Made by a program: the position numbers and the translations under genes
Assembly (NCBI GenBank): GCA_030705945.1
Contig: JAUZPS010000082.1
Location: 1-12,146, forward strand
Origin: Bacillota bacterium
GTDB lineage: Bacteria; Bacillota; Clostridia; Acetivibrionales; DSM-2933
Direction: 5' to 3'
Length of the DNA: 12,146 bases
Part shown: piece by piece, positions 1 through 6,656 of the stretch
Position numbering within the stretch: the stretch's first letter is position 1
Layout: each line of letters begins with the position of its first letter
The notes under the pieces: generated by a model
Told to the model about the DNA's origin: nothing
Databases searched by the model: none
What the model saw: the letters and a program-made list of their open reading frames with translations, nothing else

Positions 1-178
1 AGTAGTATTAGAAAAAACAGCATAATATAAAGAATAGGTATTTAGTATTTTAAGAGTTAAATCGTGTATAATTATATATAAGGCATTGTTTCTTTTTGTA
101 ATTATAGTCATCCAAGGGAAATTAAATAAACTGCCAGATATTTATCTCGTCCTGGAGATTATCTATTATGTTATATTT

Positions 179-1246
179 TTATTTGTAGAAAATCATCAAT
201 TTAACTGGATCCAAATATATTTTCCAGGGTAATGGCTGATCTTTAAGCTCTAACCATTCCTCTTTTGAGGCTTCCCATTGCAAATGATAGTCCTCGCTAT
301 TTAAAGCTTTACTTCCTATGGAAAGATATACTGTCACTCTAAAGGGACCTTCACTTATAAAACTTGGCCAGCATGTAAATACATTTTCATTACATTCTTC
401 TAATGCCTCTTTTATATAGTGTGCACGTATTCCGACATATTTAATGTTATTATTTAGGTTGTCTCTACAATTTAGCTTAATTCCCCACTCTGTTGCAAAT
501 AGCTCTCTACTCGATAGGTAACGAGCTTTTGAAAAGTTTTTGCAGCCAGTTAATTGTGCTGTTGCTTTTGTCATAGGATTTTCCAATATCTCTTTTTTGT
601 CCCCCGCGGCCTCTACATTTCCGCCTTTTAATACAATCAGCTTATTGCATATTTTATATGCTTCCTCCATGTTGTGAGTTACAAACAGGGTAACTCCATT
701 ATAATTTGTAAGGGTATCAATAAGCTGTTTAGTTAAGAACGATCTCAAATGATCATCTAATGCAGAAAAGGGTTCATCCAAAAGTAAAGCTTCAGGCTCT
801 ATTGCAAGAGCCCTTGCAAGTGCAACCCTTTGCTGTTGACCTCCTGATAGCTGAATGGGATATCTTTTCTCAAGTCCATTTAGTTTCATCATTTCTATGT
901 TTTTTTGTATAATATTTTTTCTTTCCGTTTTTGGTAGGTTATTTAAGGCAAATCCTATATTTTCCTCTACGGTCATGTTGGGAAATAATGCATAATTCTG
1001 AAACAAGTATCCTATCTTTCTCATTCTACTGGGAATATTAATTCCTTTATCAGAATCAAACAATGTGCGATCATTTAGAACTATCCTGCCTTTATCCGGC
1101 TTTTCTATACCGGCTATACACCTTAATGTCATGCTCTTACCTGAGCCTGAAGATCCTAGAAGCCCCATCACATCTTGTCTTGTATCAAAGTTAACATTTA
1201 GGGTAAATCCAGAAAGTTTCTTTTTGATATCTACAACTAGCCCCAA
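179..1246 (-). CDS. modC: Molybdate ABC transporter, ATP-binding protein ModC
   Basis: This 355-residue ATPase powers molybdate (possibly tungstate) import through ModB on the cytoplasmic face of the membrane. The ABC domain is complete: Walker A GSSGSGKS at 31-38, Q-loop Q83 (FQNYALFP), signature LSGGQ at 133-137, Walker B ALLLDEP at 153-159 with D157 and E158, and H-loop H191. The C-terminal 120 or so residues diverge from the ABC core and sit where ModC proteins carry a TOBE/Mop-like oxyanion-sensing domain, but I do not see a clean Mop motif there. The start is a TTG (1244-1246): it lies 7 nt after a GGGAGG ribosome binding site and no suitable ATG is nearby. It is the last gene of modABC, 30 nt after modB. 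The gene order and the ModA partner make molybdate the best substrate call; other oxyanions are not excluded. Confidence 0.9.
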   Translation of the reverse strand: MGLVVDIKKKLSGFTLNVNFDTRQDVMGLLGSSGSGKSMTLRCIAGIEKPDKGRIVLNDRTLFDSDKGINIPSRMRKIGYLFQNYALFPNMTVEENIGFALNNLPKTERKNIIQKNIEMMKLNGLEKRYPIQLSGGQQQRVALARALAIEPEALLLDEPFSALDDHLRSFLTKQLIDTLTNYNGVTLFVTHNMEEAYKICNKLIVLKGGNVEAAGDKKEILENPMTKATAQLTGCKNFSKARYLSSRELFATEWGIKLNCRDNLNNNIKYVGIRAHYIKEALEECNENVFTCWPSFISEGPFRVTVYLSIGSKALNSEDYHLQWEASKEEWLELKDQPLPWKIYLDPVKLMIFYK

Positions 1247-1276
1247 CTAATTACCTCCCAGCTTAACAGTTATTCA

Positions 1277-1966
1277 TCAGTTTACGATGCCGGCTTTATG
1301 AATGTTTTTGCTTTGGTACTCATTCCAATAGTTCATTAATGTCATAAATACAAGTGATATTACGAATATTAAAACAACCCATAAAATAGCTTTGTCCATA
1401 TCTCCACCTTCAGCTGCAAAGAATATTGCTATAGGTATTGTCTGTGTTTTACCTGGTATATTTCCTGCTACCATAAGCGTTGCGCCGAATTCCCCCAATG
1501 CCCTTGCAAATGCTAAAACACTACCTGCTGCTATCCCAGGCCAAGCAAGTGGAACTGTGACCTTCCAAAAAATTCTCCACTCTGATACTCCTAAAGTTCT
1601 GGCTGCATATATTAAGTTTTTGTCTACCTGTTCAAAAGCTCCTCTGGCGGTTTTATACATTAACGGAAATGCAACCACTGTGGCAGCAATAACAGTTGCT
1701 GACCATGAAAAAATTATCTGTGTACCTAGAAAACTAAATAGATCTCCTATAGGACCATCCTTACCAAATATTATAAGTAGAATGAATCCAACAACAGTTG
1801 GTGGTAATACCATCGGAAGAGTGAGTACACTATCAATAATACCTTTAAGTTTTCCTCTATACCAAGCAATAAACCAAGCTGCAGTAATTCCTAGAAAGAA
1901 GGTTATAATTGTAGCTGTAAATGCTGTTTTTAATGATATCCATAGGGGTGAAAAGTCTATACTCAT
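1277..1966 (-). CDS. modB: Molybdate ABC transporter, permease ModB
   Basis: A 229-residue inner-membrane permease that should form the homodimeric channel for molybdate. It has five to six hydrophobic segments (roughly residues 8-35, 43-68, 83-104, 140-168 and 192-213). The cytoplasmic EAA loop that docks on ModC is clear at about 121-144 (ARTLGVSEWRIF, then VTVPLAWPG). The segment FARALGEFGATLMVAG is typical of ModB/CysT-type permeases. Length matches the ModB family. The ATG at 1966 is preceded by AGGAG with 8 nt spacing. It lies 33 nt after modA and 30 nt before modC, so the three are almost certainly co-transcribed. Confidence 0.92.
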   Translation of the reverse strand: MSIDFSPLWISLKTAFTATIITFFLGITAAWFIAWYRGKLKGIIDSVLTLPMVLPPTVVGFILLIIFGKDGPIGDLFSFLGTQIIFSWSATVIAATVVAFPLMYKTARGAFEQVDKNLIYAARTLGVSEWRIFWKVTVPLAWPGIAAGSVLAFARALGEFGATLMVAGNIPGKTQTIPIAIFFAAEGGDMDKAILWVVLIFVISLVFMTLMNYWNEYQSKNIHKAGIVN

Positions 1967-1999
1967 CTAACTCACTCCTTCCAATTTTTATATAAATCA

Positions 2000-2815
2000 T
2001 TATTTCTCTATATAAATAAATCCGTACTTTTCAAATAAAGGTTTTGCTTTAGCGCTATATAGAAAATTAATGAAAGATCTTGCTTCATCTGGATTCTTGC
2101 TAGCTTTAATAACAGCTGCTGGATAATAAATAGGTTTATATGATCCGTCTGGCGCTTTAGCAACAACCTTTACTTTATCAGATGCTTTAGCATCTGTTTC
2201 ATAAACCATTCCAGCATCTGCATTTTCTGTTTCAACCCATGTTAGGACTTCTTTAACATCTTTCCCGTATACCACCTTAGATTTAATTGAGCTTAAAATA
2301 TCAAGCTTTGTTAAAACTTCTTCAGCATATTGTCCAGCAGGAACACTTTTGGGTTCGCCCAAGCCTATTTTTTTAATCTTATCAGTAGAAAGGTCTTTAA
2401 AGGTAGTAATTGTTGAAGAATTTTTTGGAGCAATAAGCACCATTTTATTTTCCAAAAAGTTTCTTTGAGTCTCTTCCATAATCAATCCTTTATCTTTTAA
2501 AGCATTCATTTGTTTTATTGCAGCTGAGATAAATATATCTACTTCTGCACCTTTTTCAATCTGTTGCTGCAAGGAGCCAGATGAACCAAAATTGTATGTA
2601 ATGTTCAAGGAAGGCTTCTCTTTTGCATACTCTTTTTTTATTTCTTCCATAGCATCCTTAAGGCTTGAAGCAGCCGAAATTGTAAGTGATACTTTATTGT
2701 CTTTTGAAGTATCTCCCGAACTGTTTTTTTCTATTGTTTCTTGGCCACAGGCAATCATCGTCAATGTAAATAACAACAATAGTATTAAAAGCTTGATCTT
2801 ATTAAGAATTTTCAT
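2000..2815 (-). CDS. modA: Molybdate-binding lipoprotein ModA
   Basis: A 271-residue extracytoplasmic binding protein that captures molybdate and hands it to ModBC. The N-terminus is a lipoprotein signal: a basic start (MKILNKIK), a leucine-rich core and a lipobox ending at C23 (TMIAC), so it should be anchored to the outer face of the membrane. Family features visible are AASSLKDAMEEI early in the mature protein, FGSSGSLQQQIEKGAEVDIF (oxyanion-contacting serines), VPAGQYAEEVLTKL, and DAGMVYETDA in the second lobe. The length is normal. The ATG at 2815 has a GGGGGA ribosome binding site 6 nt upstream. It is the first gene of modABC; an inverted repeat about 52 nt upstream may be an operator. 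Tungstate as an alternative ligand cannot be excluded from sequence. Confidence 0.92.
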   Translation of the reverse strand: MKILNKIKLLILLLLFTLTMIACGQETIEKNSSGDTSKDNKVSLTISAASSLKDAMEEIKKEYAKEKPSLNITYNFGSSGSLQQQIEKGAEVDIFISAAIKQMNALKDKGLIMEETQRNFLENKMVLIAPKNSSTITTFKDLSTDKIKKIGLGEPKSVPAGQYAEEVLTKLDILSSIKSKVVYGKDVKEVLTWVETENADAGMVYETDAKASDKVKVVAKAPDGSYKPIYYPAAVIKASKNPDEARSFINFLYSAKAKPLFEKYGFIYIEK

Positions 2816-2866
2816 TACAATTCCCCCTATAATTTAATATTTGTGAAAATAAAAAAATGATAAAAC

Positions 2867-2889
2867 TATAATACCTTTAATGTATTATA
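2867..2889 (-). promoter_or_regulatory. Inverted repeat upstream of modA (possible operator/promoter)
   Basis: Two perfect 8-bp arms, TATAATAC and GTATTATA, are separated by 7 nt and lie about 52 nt upstream of the modA start. On the minus strand the first arm contains TATAAT, a consensus -10 hexamer, so a protein bound to the repeat would block or touch the promoter. No convincing -35 hexamer was found 16-18 nt upstream. The arm-spacer-arm layout resembles ModE-type oxyanion-repressor sites, but no ModE gene is in the window, so the regulator is unknown. Confidence 0.45.
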
Positions 2890-3331
2890 ATCCCACCATT
2901 GAGATTTATAGATGCTGTCCAAAATGCAACCTAGCACATTGGGACATGGCATATCATTTATTCACTTAGATATAACATCTTGTAATGTTTTATAATGTTT
3001 TATTATATATTAGTGAAAATAAAAAATCAATAGAAATGAATAAATAATTATAAAAACTTTCATCATAATTTGATTAATATGAATCAAATATATGTGCAAG
3101 CCTTATTATTGCACTTGTTATCAATATATTAATATATGCAATCAATGCATTAATGCATGAGCACTAATTGTATATTGCATTTTTTATATCAAAAACCTAC
3201 ATTTATTTGCTTTTGATCTAGCAATAATATATAATATATGTTAATAATACGTTTTATGATATTATGTTTAGTTTTATTATGTTTGATACGTCTTTGTATA
3301 TGTAAATTGAAGGAACGTGAGGGATAAAATT
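2890..3331. other. AT-rich divergent intergenic region with multiple palindromes
   Basis: No gene is visible in this region between the divergent modA and HTH-stub genes. It holds a perfect inverted repeat at 3068-3089 (ATTTGATT, 6 nt, AATCAAAT), a 6-bp one at 3094-3114 (GTGCAA, 9 nt, TTGCAC), and two perfect 14-bp palindromes centred on TTAA at 3124-3137 (ATATATTAATATAT) and 3145-3158 (ATGCATTAATGCAT). A near-identical motif, GTGAAAATAAAAAAT, occurs at about 2843 (with one extra A) and at 3013. This density of dyads suggests regulatory DNA, although AT-rich sequence produces some by chance. Confidence 0.4.
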
Positions 3332-3475
3332 ATGACTGACAACTCAGCCTTTACGCCTCAAGAAGTAGCAGATATATTAAAAATTTCTAAAAACACTGTA
3401 TACGAGCTAATTAAAAGAGGAGAGTTAAATTCTTCTATTATTAAGGCTTCTTCAGTAATGTTAGCTGTAGATTAA
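3332..3475 (+). pseudogene. Helix-turn-helix (excisionase/MerR-like) DNA-binding stub
   Basis: A 47-residue reading frame begins at ATG 3332, 8 nt after GAGGG. Residues 7-33 match the excisionase-type winged HTH found in many small regulators: FTPQEVADILKISKNTVYEL followed by IKRGELN. After ELN the expected wing (basic residues such as KVGR) is missing and replaced by a short unrelated tail ending SSVMLAVD. In clostridia, HTH domains of this class are often fused to a periplasmic-binding-protein-like molybdate sensor and placed beside mod genes. This could therefore be the N-terminal remnant of such a regulator after a deletion, but that is inference. A genuinely short HTH protein is the alternative. 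A hairpin terminator follows 20 nt after the stop. Confidence 0.55.
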
Positions 3476-3495
3476 TTATAAGAATAAAATATGGC

Positions 3496-3527
3496 GCCTA
3501 AAGCATAAGAGCTTAGGCATTTTTTAT
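3496..3527. terminator. Intrinsic terminator, probably bidirectional
   Basis: The arms GCCTAA(A)GC and GCTTAGGC form a stem with one bulged A and a loop of about 6 nt, followed on the plus strand by ATTTTTTATTT. Read on the minus strand the same hairpin is followed by a weaker AT-rich tract (ATATTTTATTC). It sits just after the plus-strand HTH stub and just after the end of a decayed minus-strand gene, which suits a shared convergent terminator. Confidence 0.75.
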
Positions 3528-3533
3528 TTCCAC

Positions 3534-3808
3534 CTATTTACAATTACATTTCATCTCTGAGTTTAATGCAATAAGATAAGCGAACATTAACACAGATAGT
3601 GAGAATATTAATTCCTCAATGAGCATTCTATATTTTGGCTTAAATCTTGACGCAATTTTCAGGGAAATGAATTTACAAACTCTCTCTCCATAAGGTAATT
3701 ATCAAAAGCTAATCCTGCTATTTTAATAAATAATATACTTGCTACAGAGAACAAAATCAAAGACCCCAATACAATTAATAAATTTTATAGAATTATATTT
3801 TGTACCAT
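3534..3808 (-). pseudogene. Decayed small membrane-protein gene
   Basis: The minus strand contains coding-like sequence that no intact reading frame covers. An ATG at 3808 follows AGGGG by about 6 nt. The frame starts MVQNIIL, hits a TAA, then continues NLLIVLGSLILFSVASILF (a membrane helix) and IKIAGLAFDNYLMEREFVNSFP before a TGA. One base away the reading resumes as KIASRFKPKYRMLIEEL then IFSLSVLMFAYLIALNSEM, ending at a TAG at 3534. One nonsense change plus one single-base frameshift would explain the pattern, and the total length (275 nt, not a multiple of 3) agrees with a frameshift. The product would have been a roughly 90-residue protein with two membrane helices. I do not recognise the family. 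Confidence 0.42.
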
Positions 3809-3920
3809 TAAAAACCCCTGCCTATATTCACCGATATGTAGATAAATTCCCATCCACCATAAAAATTAGAATAAATATTAAATATATTCCTAAAAATAGT
3901 ACTGTATATTTTTTGATCAA
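3808..3920 (-). pseudogene. Possible decayed membrane-protein fragment upstream of the previous one
   Basis: On the minus strand an open stretch starting near a TTG at 3920 reads IKKYTVLFLGIYLIFILIF then MVDG, a single strong membrane helix, before running into a TGA at 3828. Switching frame at that point gives GWEFIYISVNIGRGF and a TAA that overlaps the ATG of the next broken gene as TAATG. That overlap is the usual arrangement of translationally coupled genes. The start lacks a ribosome binding site and the stretch partly overlaps the leader of the plus-strand germination operon, so the gene may have been cut when that operon arrived or when the region was rearranged. This is weaker than its downstream partner. 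Confidence 0.27.
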
Positions 3921-3936
3921 AGGCGGAAAATTAGTA

Positions 3937-5508
3937 ATGAAATTTTTTAGAAAAGCAAAAAAAAAAGCTGCAAGTAAAAAAGATTATAATCATGAAAGCT
4001 CAAATGATTTTGATTCTGAGAATAGTTCAAATGCATATATAAAACATATATTACCGACTGTAGAAGAAAATTTAAGCTTTATTGGAAAAACAATCGGAGA
4101 TGCTGTAGATCTTGTCGAAGACAGGCATTTTATTTTCGGAGGAAAAGTTAAGGCAGGCCTTGCATATATCAAAGTATTAGCGGATAAAGACCTGTTAAGC
4201 CGTAATGTGATTGAGCCTCTTCTTGAAAACAATAAAGAGGTAAATAAACATCCCGGCGAAATTCTTCCAATGATACAAACCAGCATTATTTCCGCTTCAA
4301 TAACATATATAACCGATGAAATGCAGCAAGTGATAGATGCTATTCTTTTAGGAGATACGGCTTTATTTCTGGACAACTCGGGGAAAGCCCTTATCATAGG
4401 AAGCCAGAAAATAACAAAACGTCCGATTGAAAAACCGGAGAATGAAGCAACTGTACTTGGGAGCCAGGAGTCTTTTACCGATAATATCGACACGAATATC
4501 AGCCTGATTTTGAAGAGACTGCCTGTCAGGCAGCTTCGCATGGAGGCATTTACTGTAGGAAGACTTTCAAGGACAGCGGTAAGACTTGTATGGTTGGATG
4601 GCATAATAAACCCCAAAATAGTAGAGGATGTAAAAAAGCGCATCGAAAGTATTGATATCGATATTGTAGATGGACTGGGTGTTCTGACGGAGCTGATAGA
4701 AGAAAGCCCCTGGTCGCTTTTCCCAAAGTTCAAGCAGACTGAACGCCCTGATATGGTGTCAAGATTCCTTTCAAACGGCTGTTTTGCGATTATTAGCAAT
4801 AATAGTCCCTTTGCAGTTGTAGCGCCATTTACACTATGGGATAATTTTAAAACCATGGATGACTATGAAGAGAGGCTTACCTCAAGCAGTTACTTGAGAA
4901 TTGTGCGTTATATGGCGTTTTTGGTTTCAGTACTTATCACTCCAATATACTTGTCGTTAGTTACATACAATCATACAGTAGTACCATCCACTCTAGCCAT
5001 TAATATAGCGGCAGGGAGGGAAGGAGTTCCATTTCCCACGGTATTGGAAGTCATCCTAATGTCTTTTACAATGAGCATTGTCCGTGAAGCAGGACTCCGT
5101 ATGCCGGGGTCGGTCGGCTATTTTATCGGTACGCTTGCTGCCGTACTGATAGGGCAGTCTATCGTTACAGCCGGTTATGTGAGTTCAGCGCTCATCATTG
5201 TAATCGCTGTTTCTACAATAGCGGCATTTGCTATTTCTGCCACTACACTAGTATACACATCAAGGCTTTTAAACTATTTTTTAATATTGCTCGCAGGGTT
5301 TTTCGGCATATTCGGCCTGATAAACGGGTCTATATTTATATTCTGGCATCTGCTTTCCCTCAGGACATTCGGATTGCCATACCTTTACCCGGTAGTACCT
5401 TTTGACCTGGAGCAGTGGAAGGATACCTTCATACGCGCTCAATTTAGAAATTTAAAAAGGCGATCAAGGGTTCTTGCACCATACAACAGGGTAAGGAAGG
5501 GGAAGTAA
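3937..5508 (+). CDS. Spore germination protein, GerA family (germinant receptor A subunit)
   Basis: The A subunit of a Ger-type nutrient receptor, which sits in the inner spore membrane and helps convert germinant binding into ion release. From ATG 3937 the protein is 523 residues, normal for the family. The open frame extends back to about 3739, but those 66 residues are not GerA-like; ATG 3937 is preceded by AAAGGCGG at about 10 nt and begins with a basic stretch (MKFFRKAKKKAASKKD). Residues 1-320 or so are the soluble N-terminal domain, including GDTALFLDNSGKALIIGSQK, the ESFTDNIDTNISLILKRL segment, and WSLFPKFKQTERPD leading into the membrane domain. Hydrophobic helices lie near 324-345, 367-386, 392-416, 416-434 and 443-475. 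The protein ends in a basic cytoplasmic tail. It is the first gene of an A-B-C operon, 2 nt before the B subunit. Such operons are usually transcribed in the forespore by sigma-G; I could not identify a convincing sigma-G promoter. Confidence 0.93.
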   Translation: MKFFRKAKKKAASKKDYNHESSNDFDSENSSNAYIKHILPTVEENLSFIGKTIGDAVDLVEDRHFIFGGKVKAGLAYIKVLADKDLLSRNVIEPLLENNKEVNKHPGEILPMIQTSIISASITYITDEMQQVIDAILLGDTALFLDNSGKALIIGSQKITKRPIEKPENEATVLGSQESFTDNIDTNISLILKRLPVRQLRMEAFTVGRLSRTAVRLVWLDGIINPKIVEDVKKRIESIDIDIVDGLGVLTELIEESPWSLFPKFKQTERPDMVSRFLSNGCFAIISNNSPFAVVAPFTLWDNFKTMDDYEERLTSSSYLRIVRYMAFLVSVLITPIYLSLVTYNHTVVPSTLAINIAAGREGVPFPTVLEVILMSFTMSIVREAGLRMPGSVGYFIGTLAAVLIGQSIVTAGYVSSALIIVIAVSTIAAFAISATTLVYTSRLLNYFLILLAGFFGIFGLINGSIFIFWHLLSLRTFGLPYLYPVVPFDLEQWKDTFIRAQFRNLKRRSRVLAPYNRVRKGK

Positions 5509-5510
5509 AA

Positions 5511-6656
5511 ATGGGAAATCGGGTAACAAATAAAAACGGAGGTCATAAGTCCTTAAATGATCCATATAAAGTTACAAGGGAGCAAGCTATATTAATGACC
5601 TTTGCCTGTGGGTTTAGCAACATAGTATTTACTTTTACATGGGTTACAAAAACAACGGGAAAACCATTTTGGATTGCCGTATTTATAGGAGTGCTCGCGA
5701 ATATTCCGTTAGGATTATGGATTTTTTACTTGGGGAAACACTTTCAGGGCGCCACTGTATTTGATATTCTGGAAAACAGCCTTGGAAGCTTTATATGTAA
5801 AATAGTTTCCATATTTTATATTATTTTAAATATAACAATAGGGGTTTGCATGCTGAATCTTTTCGCAGGGACTGTAAAGCTGTATTTTCTTCAGCACACC
5901 CCTTTGTGGGTTACCATACTGATTCTTGTATTGATGTGTACTTTGTTTGTAAAAAGCGGAATGCAAAACTTTGCGCGGCTGATTGAGTTACTCATTGTGC
6001 TGTGCGTGTTAAATTATTTTACAGGCTTCGCGCTGTCTTTTACAAGAGAATTCAAAATTGAACATATTACGCCTGTATTTGATACATCACTGCCAAAGTT
6101 TGCCGAAGGGATGCTGTTTACCGTAGGAAGTGTTGCGGACGGTTTGCTTTTTCTGATGGTGATGGTGGGAGCAGTTCCGGATTCTCACAGGCATTATAGG
6201 TGGGTAGTAAAGGGGTTCACATATTGGGCATTTGTTTTATCATTTGCAATATTGTTAATGGCTGGTGATGTAAGTACGGAAGTCTTGTCCCGTATAGGGC
6301 AGGCTGGTATTGCTGTTTCACGTGTTTTTTATATGGGTGGATATATTCGTGGACTGGAGGTCCTTTTGCTCATAACTTACCAGTGCATTGCAGTTGTAAG
6401 AACTGTGATGGTCCTATACAGCTGCTGGATATCTTCGCAGAAATTAATAAGTATAAAAAACCCCTGGATTTTGCTGGTTCTGATATCACTGATGACATAT
6501 TCGGCGGCAGTCTGGTTAAACTCATTCAATACAGCTTATTTCCTTGCTGTCTTCCTTGGATATTACATTGTTTTGCCTTCTGTAATATTTATCCTGCTGC
6601 TTGTTTCTTTAAGTGTTGTGATAAAAAATAGGAAAAACGGGTGTGCTTTGAAATGA
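5511..6656 (+). CDS. Spore germination protein, GerB family (APC-type permease-like B subunit)
   Basis: A 381-residue integral membrane protein of the GerAB/endospore-germination permease family, related to amino-acid/polyamine/organocation transporters. In characterised receptors the B subunit is where the germinant binds. About ten hydrophobic segments run from residue 25 (QAILMTFACGFSNIVFTF) to the C-terminus (FILLLVSLSVVIKN). The first segment has the short unwound-helix pattern seen in GerB proteins, and length is normal (about 360-380). ATG 5511 starts 2 nt after the GerA stop, with GGAAGGGGAAG as ribosome binding site inside the end of gerA. Its TGA overlaps the downstream ATG as ATGA, so synthesis of B and C is probably coupled. 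The germinant cannot be inferred from sequence. Confidence 0.92.
   Translation: MGNRVTNKNGGHKSLNDPYKVTREQAILMTFACGFSNIVFTFTWVTKTTGKPFWIAVFIGVLANIPLGLWIFYLGKHFQGATVFDILENSLGSFICKIVSIFYIILNITIGVCMLNLFAGTVKLYFLQHTPLWVTILILVLMCTLFVKSGMQNFARLIELLIVLCVLNYFTGFALSFTREFKIEHITPVFDTSLPKFAEGMLFTVGSVADGLLFLMVMVGAVPDSHRHYRWVVKGFTYWAFVLSFAILLMAGDVSTEVLSRIGQAGIAVSRVFYMGGYIRGLEVLLLITYQCIAVVRTVMVLYSCWISSQKLISIKNPWILLVLISLMTYSAAVWLNSFNTAYFLAVFLGYYIVLPSVIFILLLVSLSVVIKNRKNGCALK

Noticed and set aside
1..111. Minus-strand open frame beginning MTIITKRNNALYIIIHDL and running off the left edge
   Set aside because: No ribosome binding site and a very AT-rich composition. The 178 bp downstream of modC otherwise shows only a 5-bp dyad (ATCTC/GAGAT near 142-157), too weak to call a terminator.
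1392..1970. Plus-strand open frame of 192 codons across modB
   Set aside because: Antisense shadow of the permease gene.
2822..3331. CRISPR-like repetition in the mod intergenic region
   Set aside because: The repeats are dyads and AT-rich motifs of differing sequence, not regularly spaced identical repeats.
3868..3898. GAATA followed 16 nt later by CTAAAAATA upstream of gerA as a sigma-G promoter
   Set aside because: The -10 match to CATnnTA is poor, and such combinations are frequent in AT-rich DNA.
3990..4856. Long minus-strand open frame of 288 codons inside gerA
   Set aside because: Antisense shadow of a well-supported GerA gene; no ribosome binding site and no recognisable family features.
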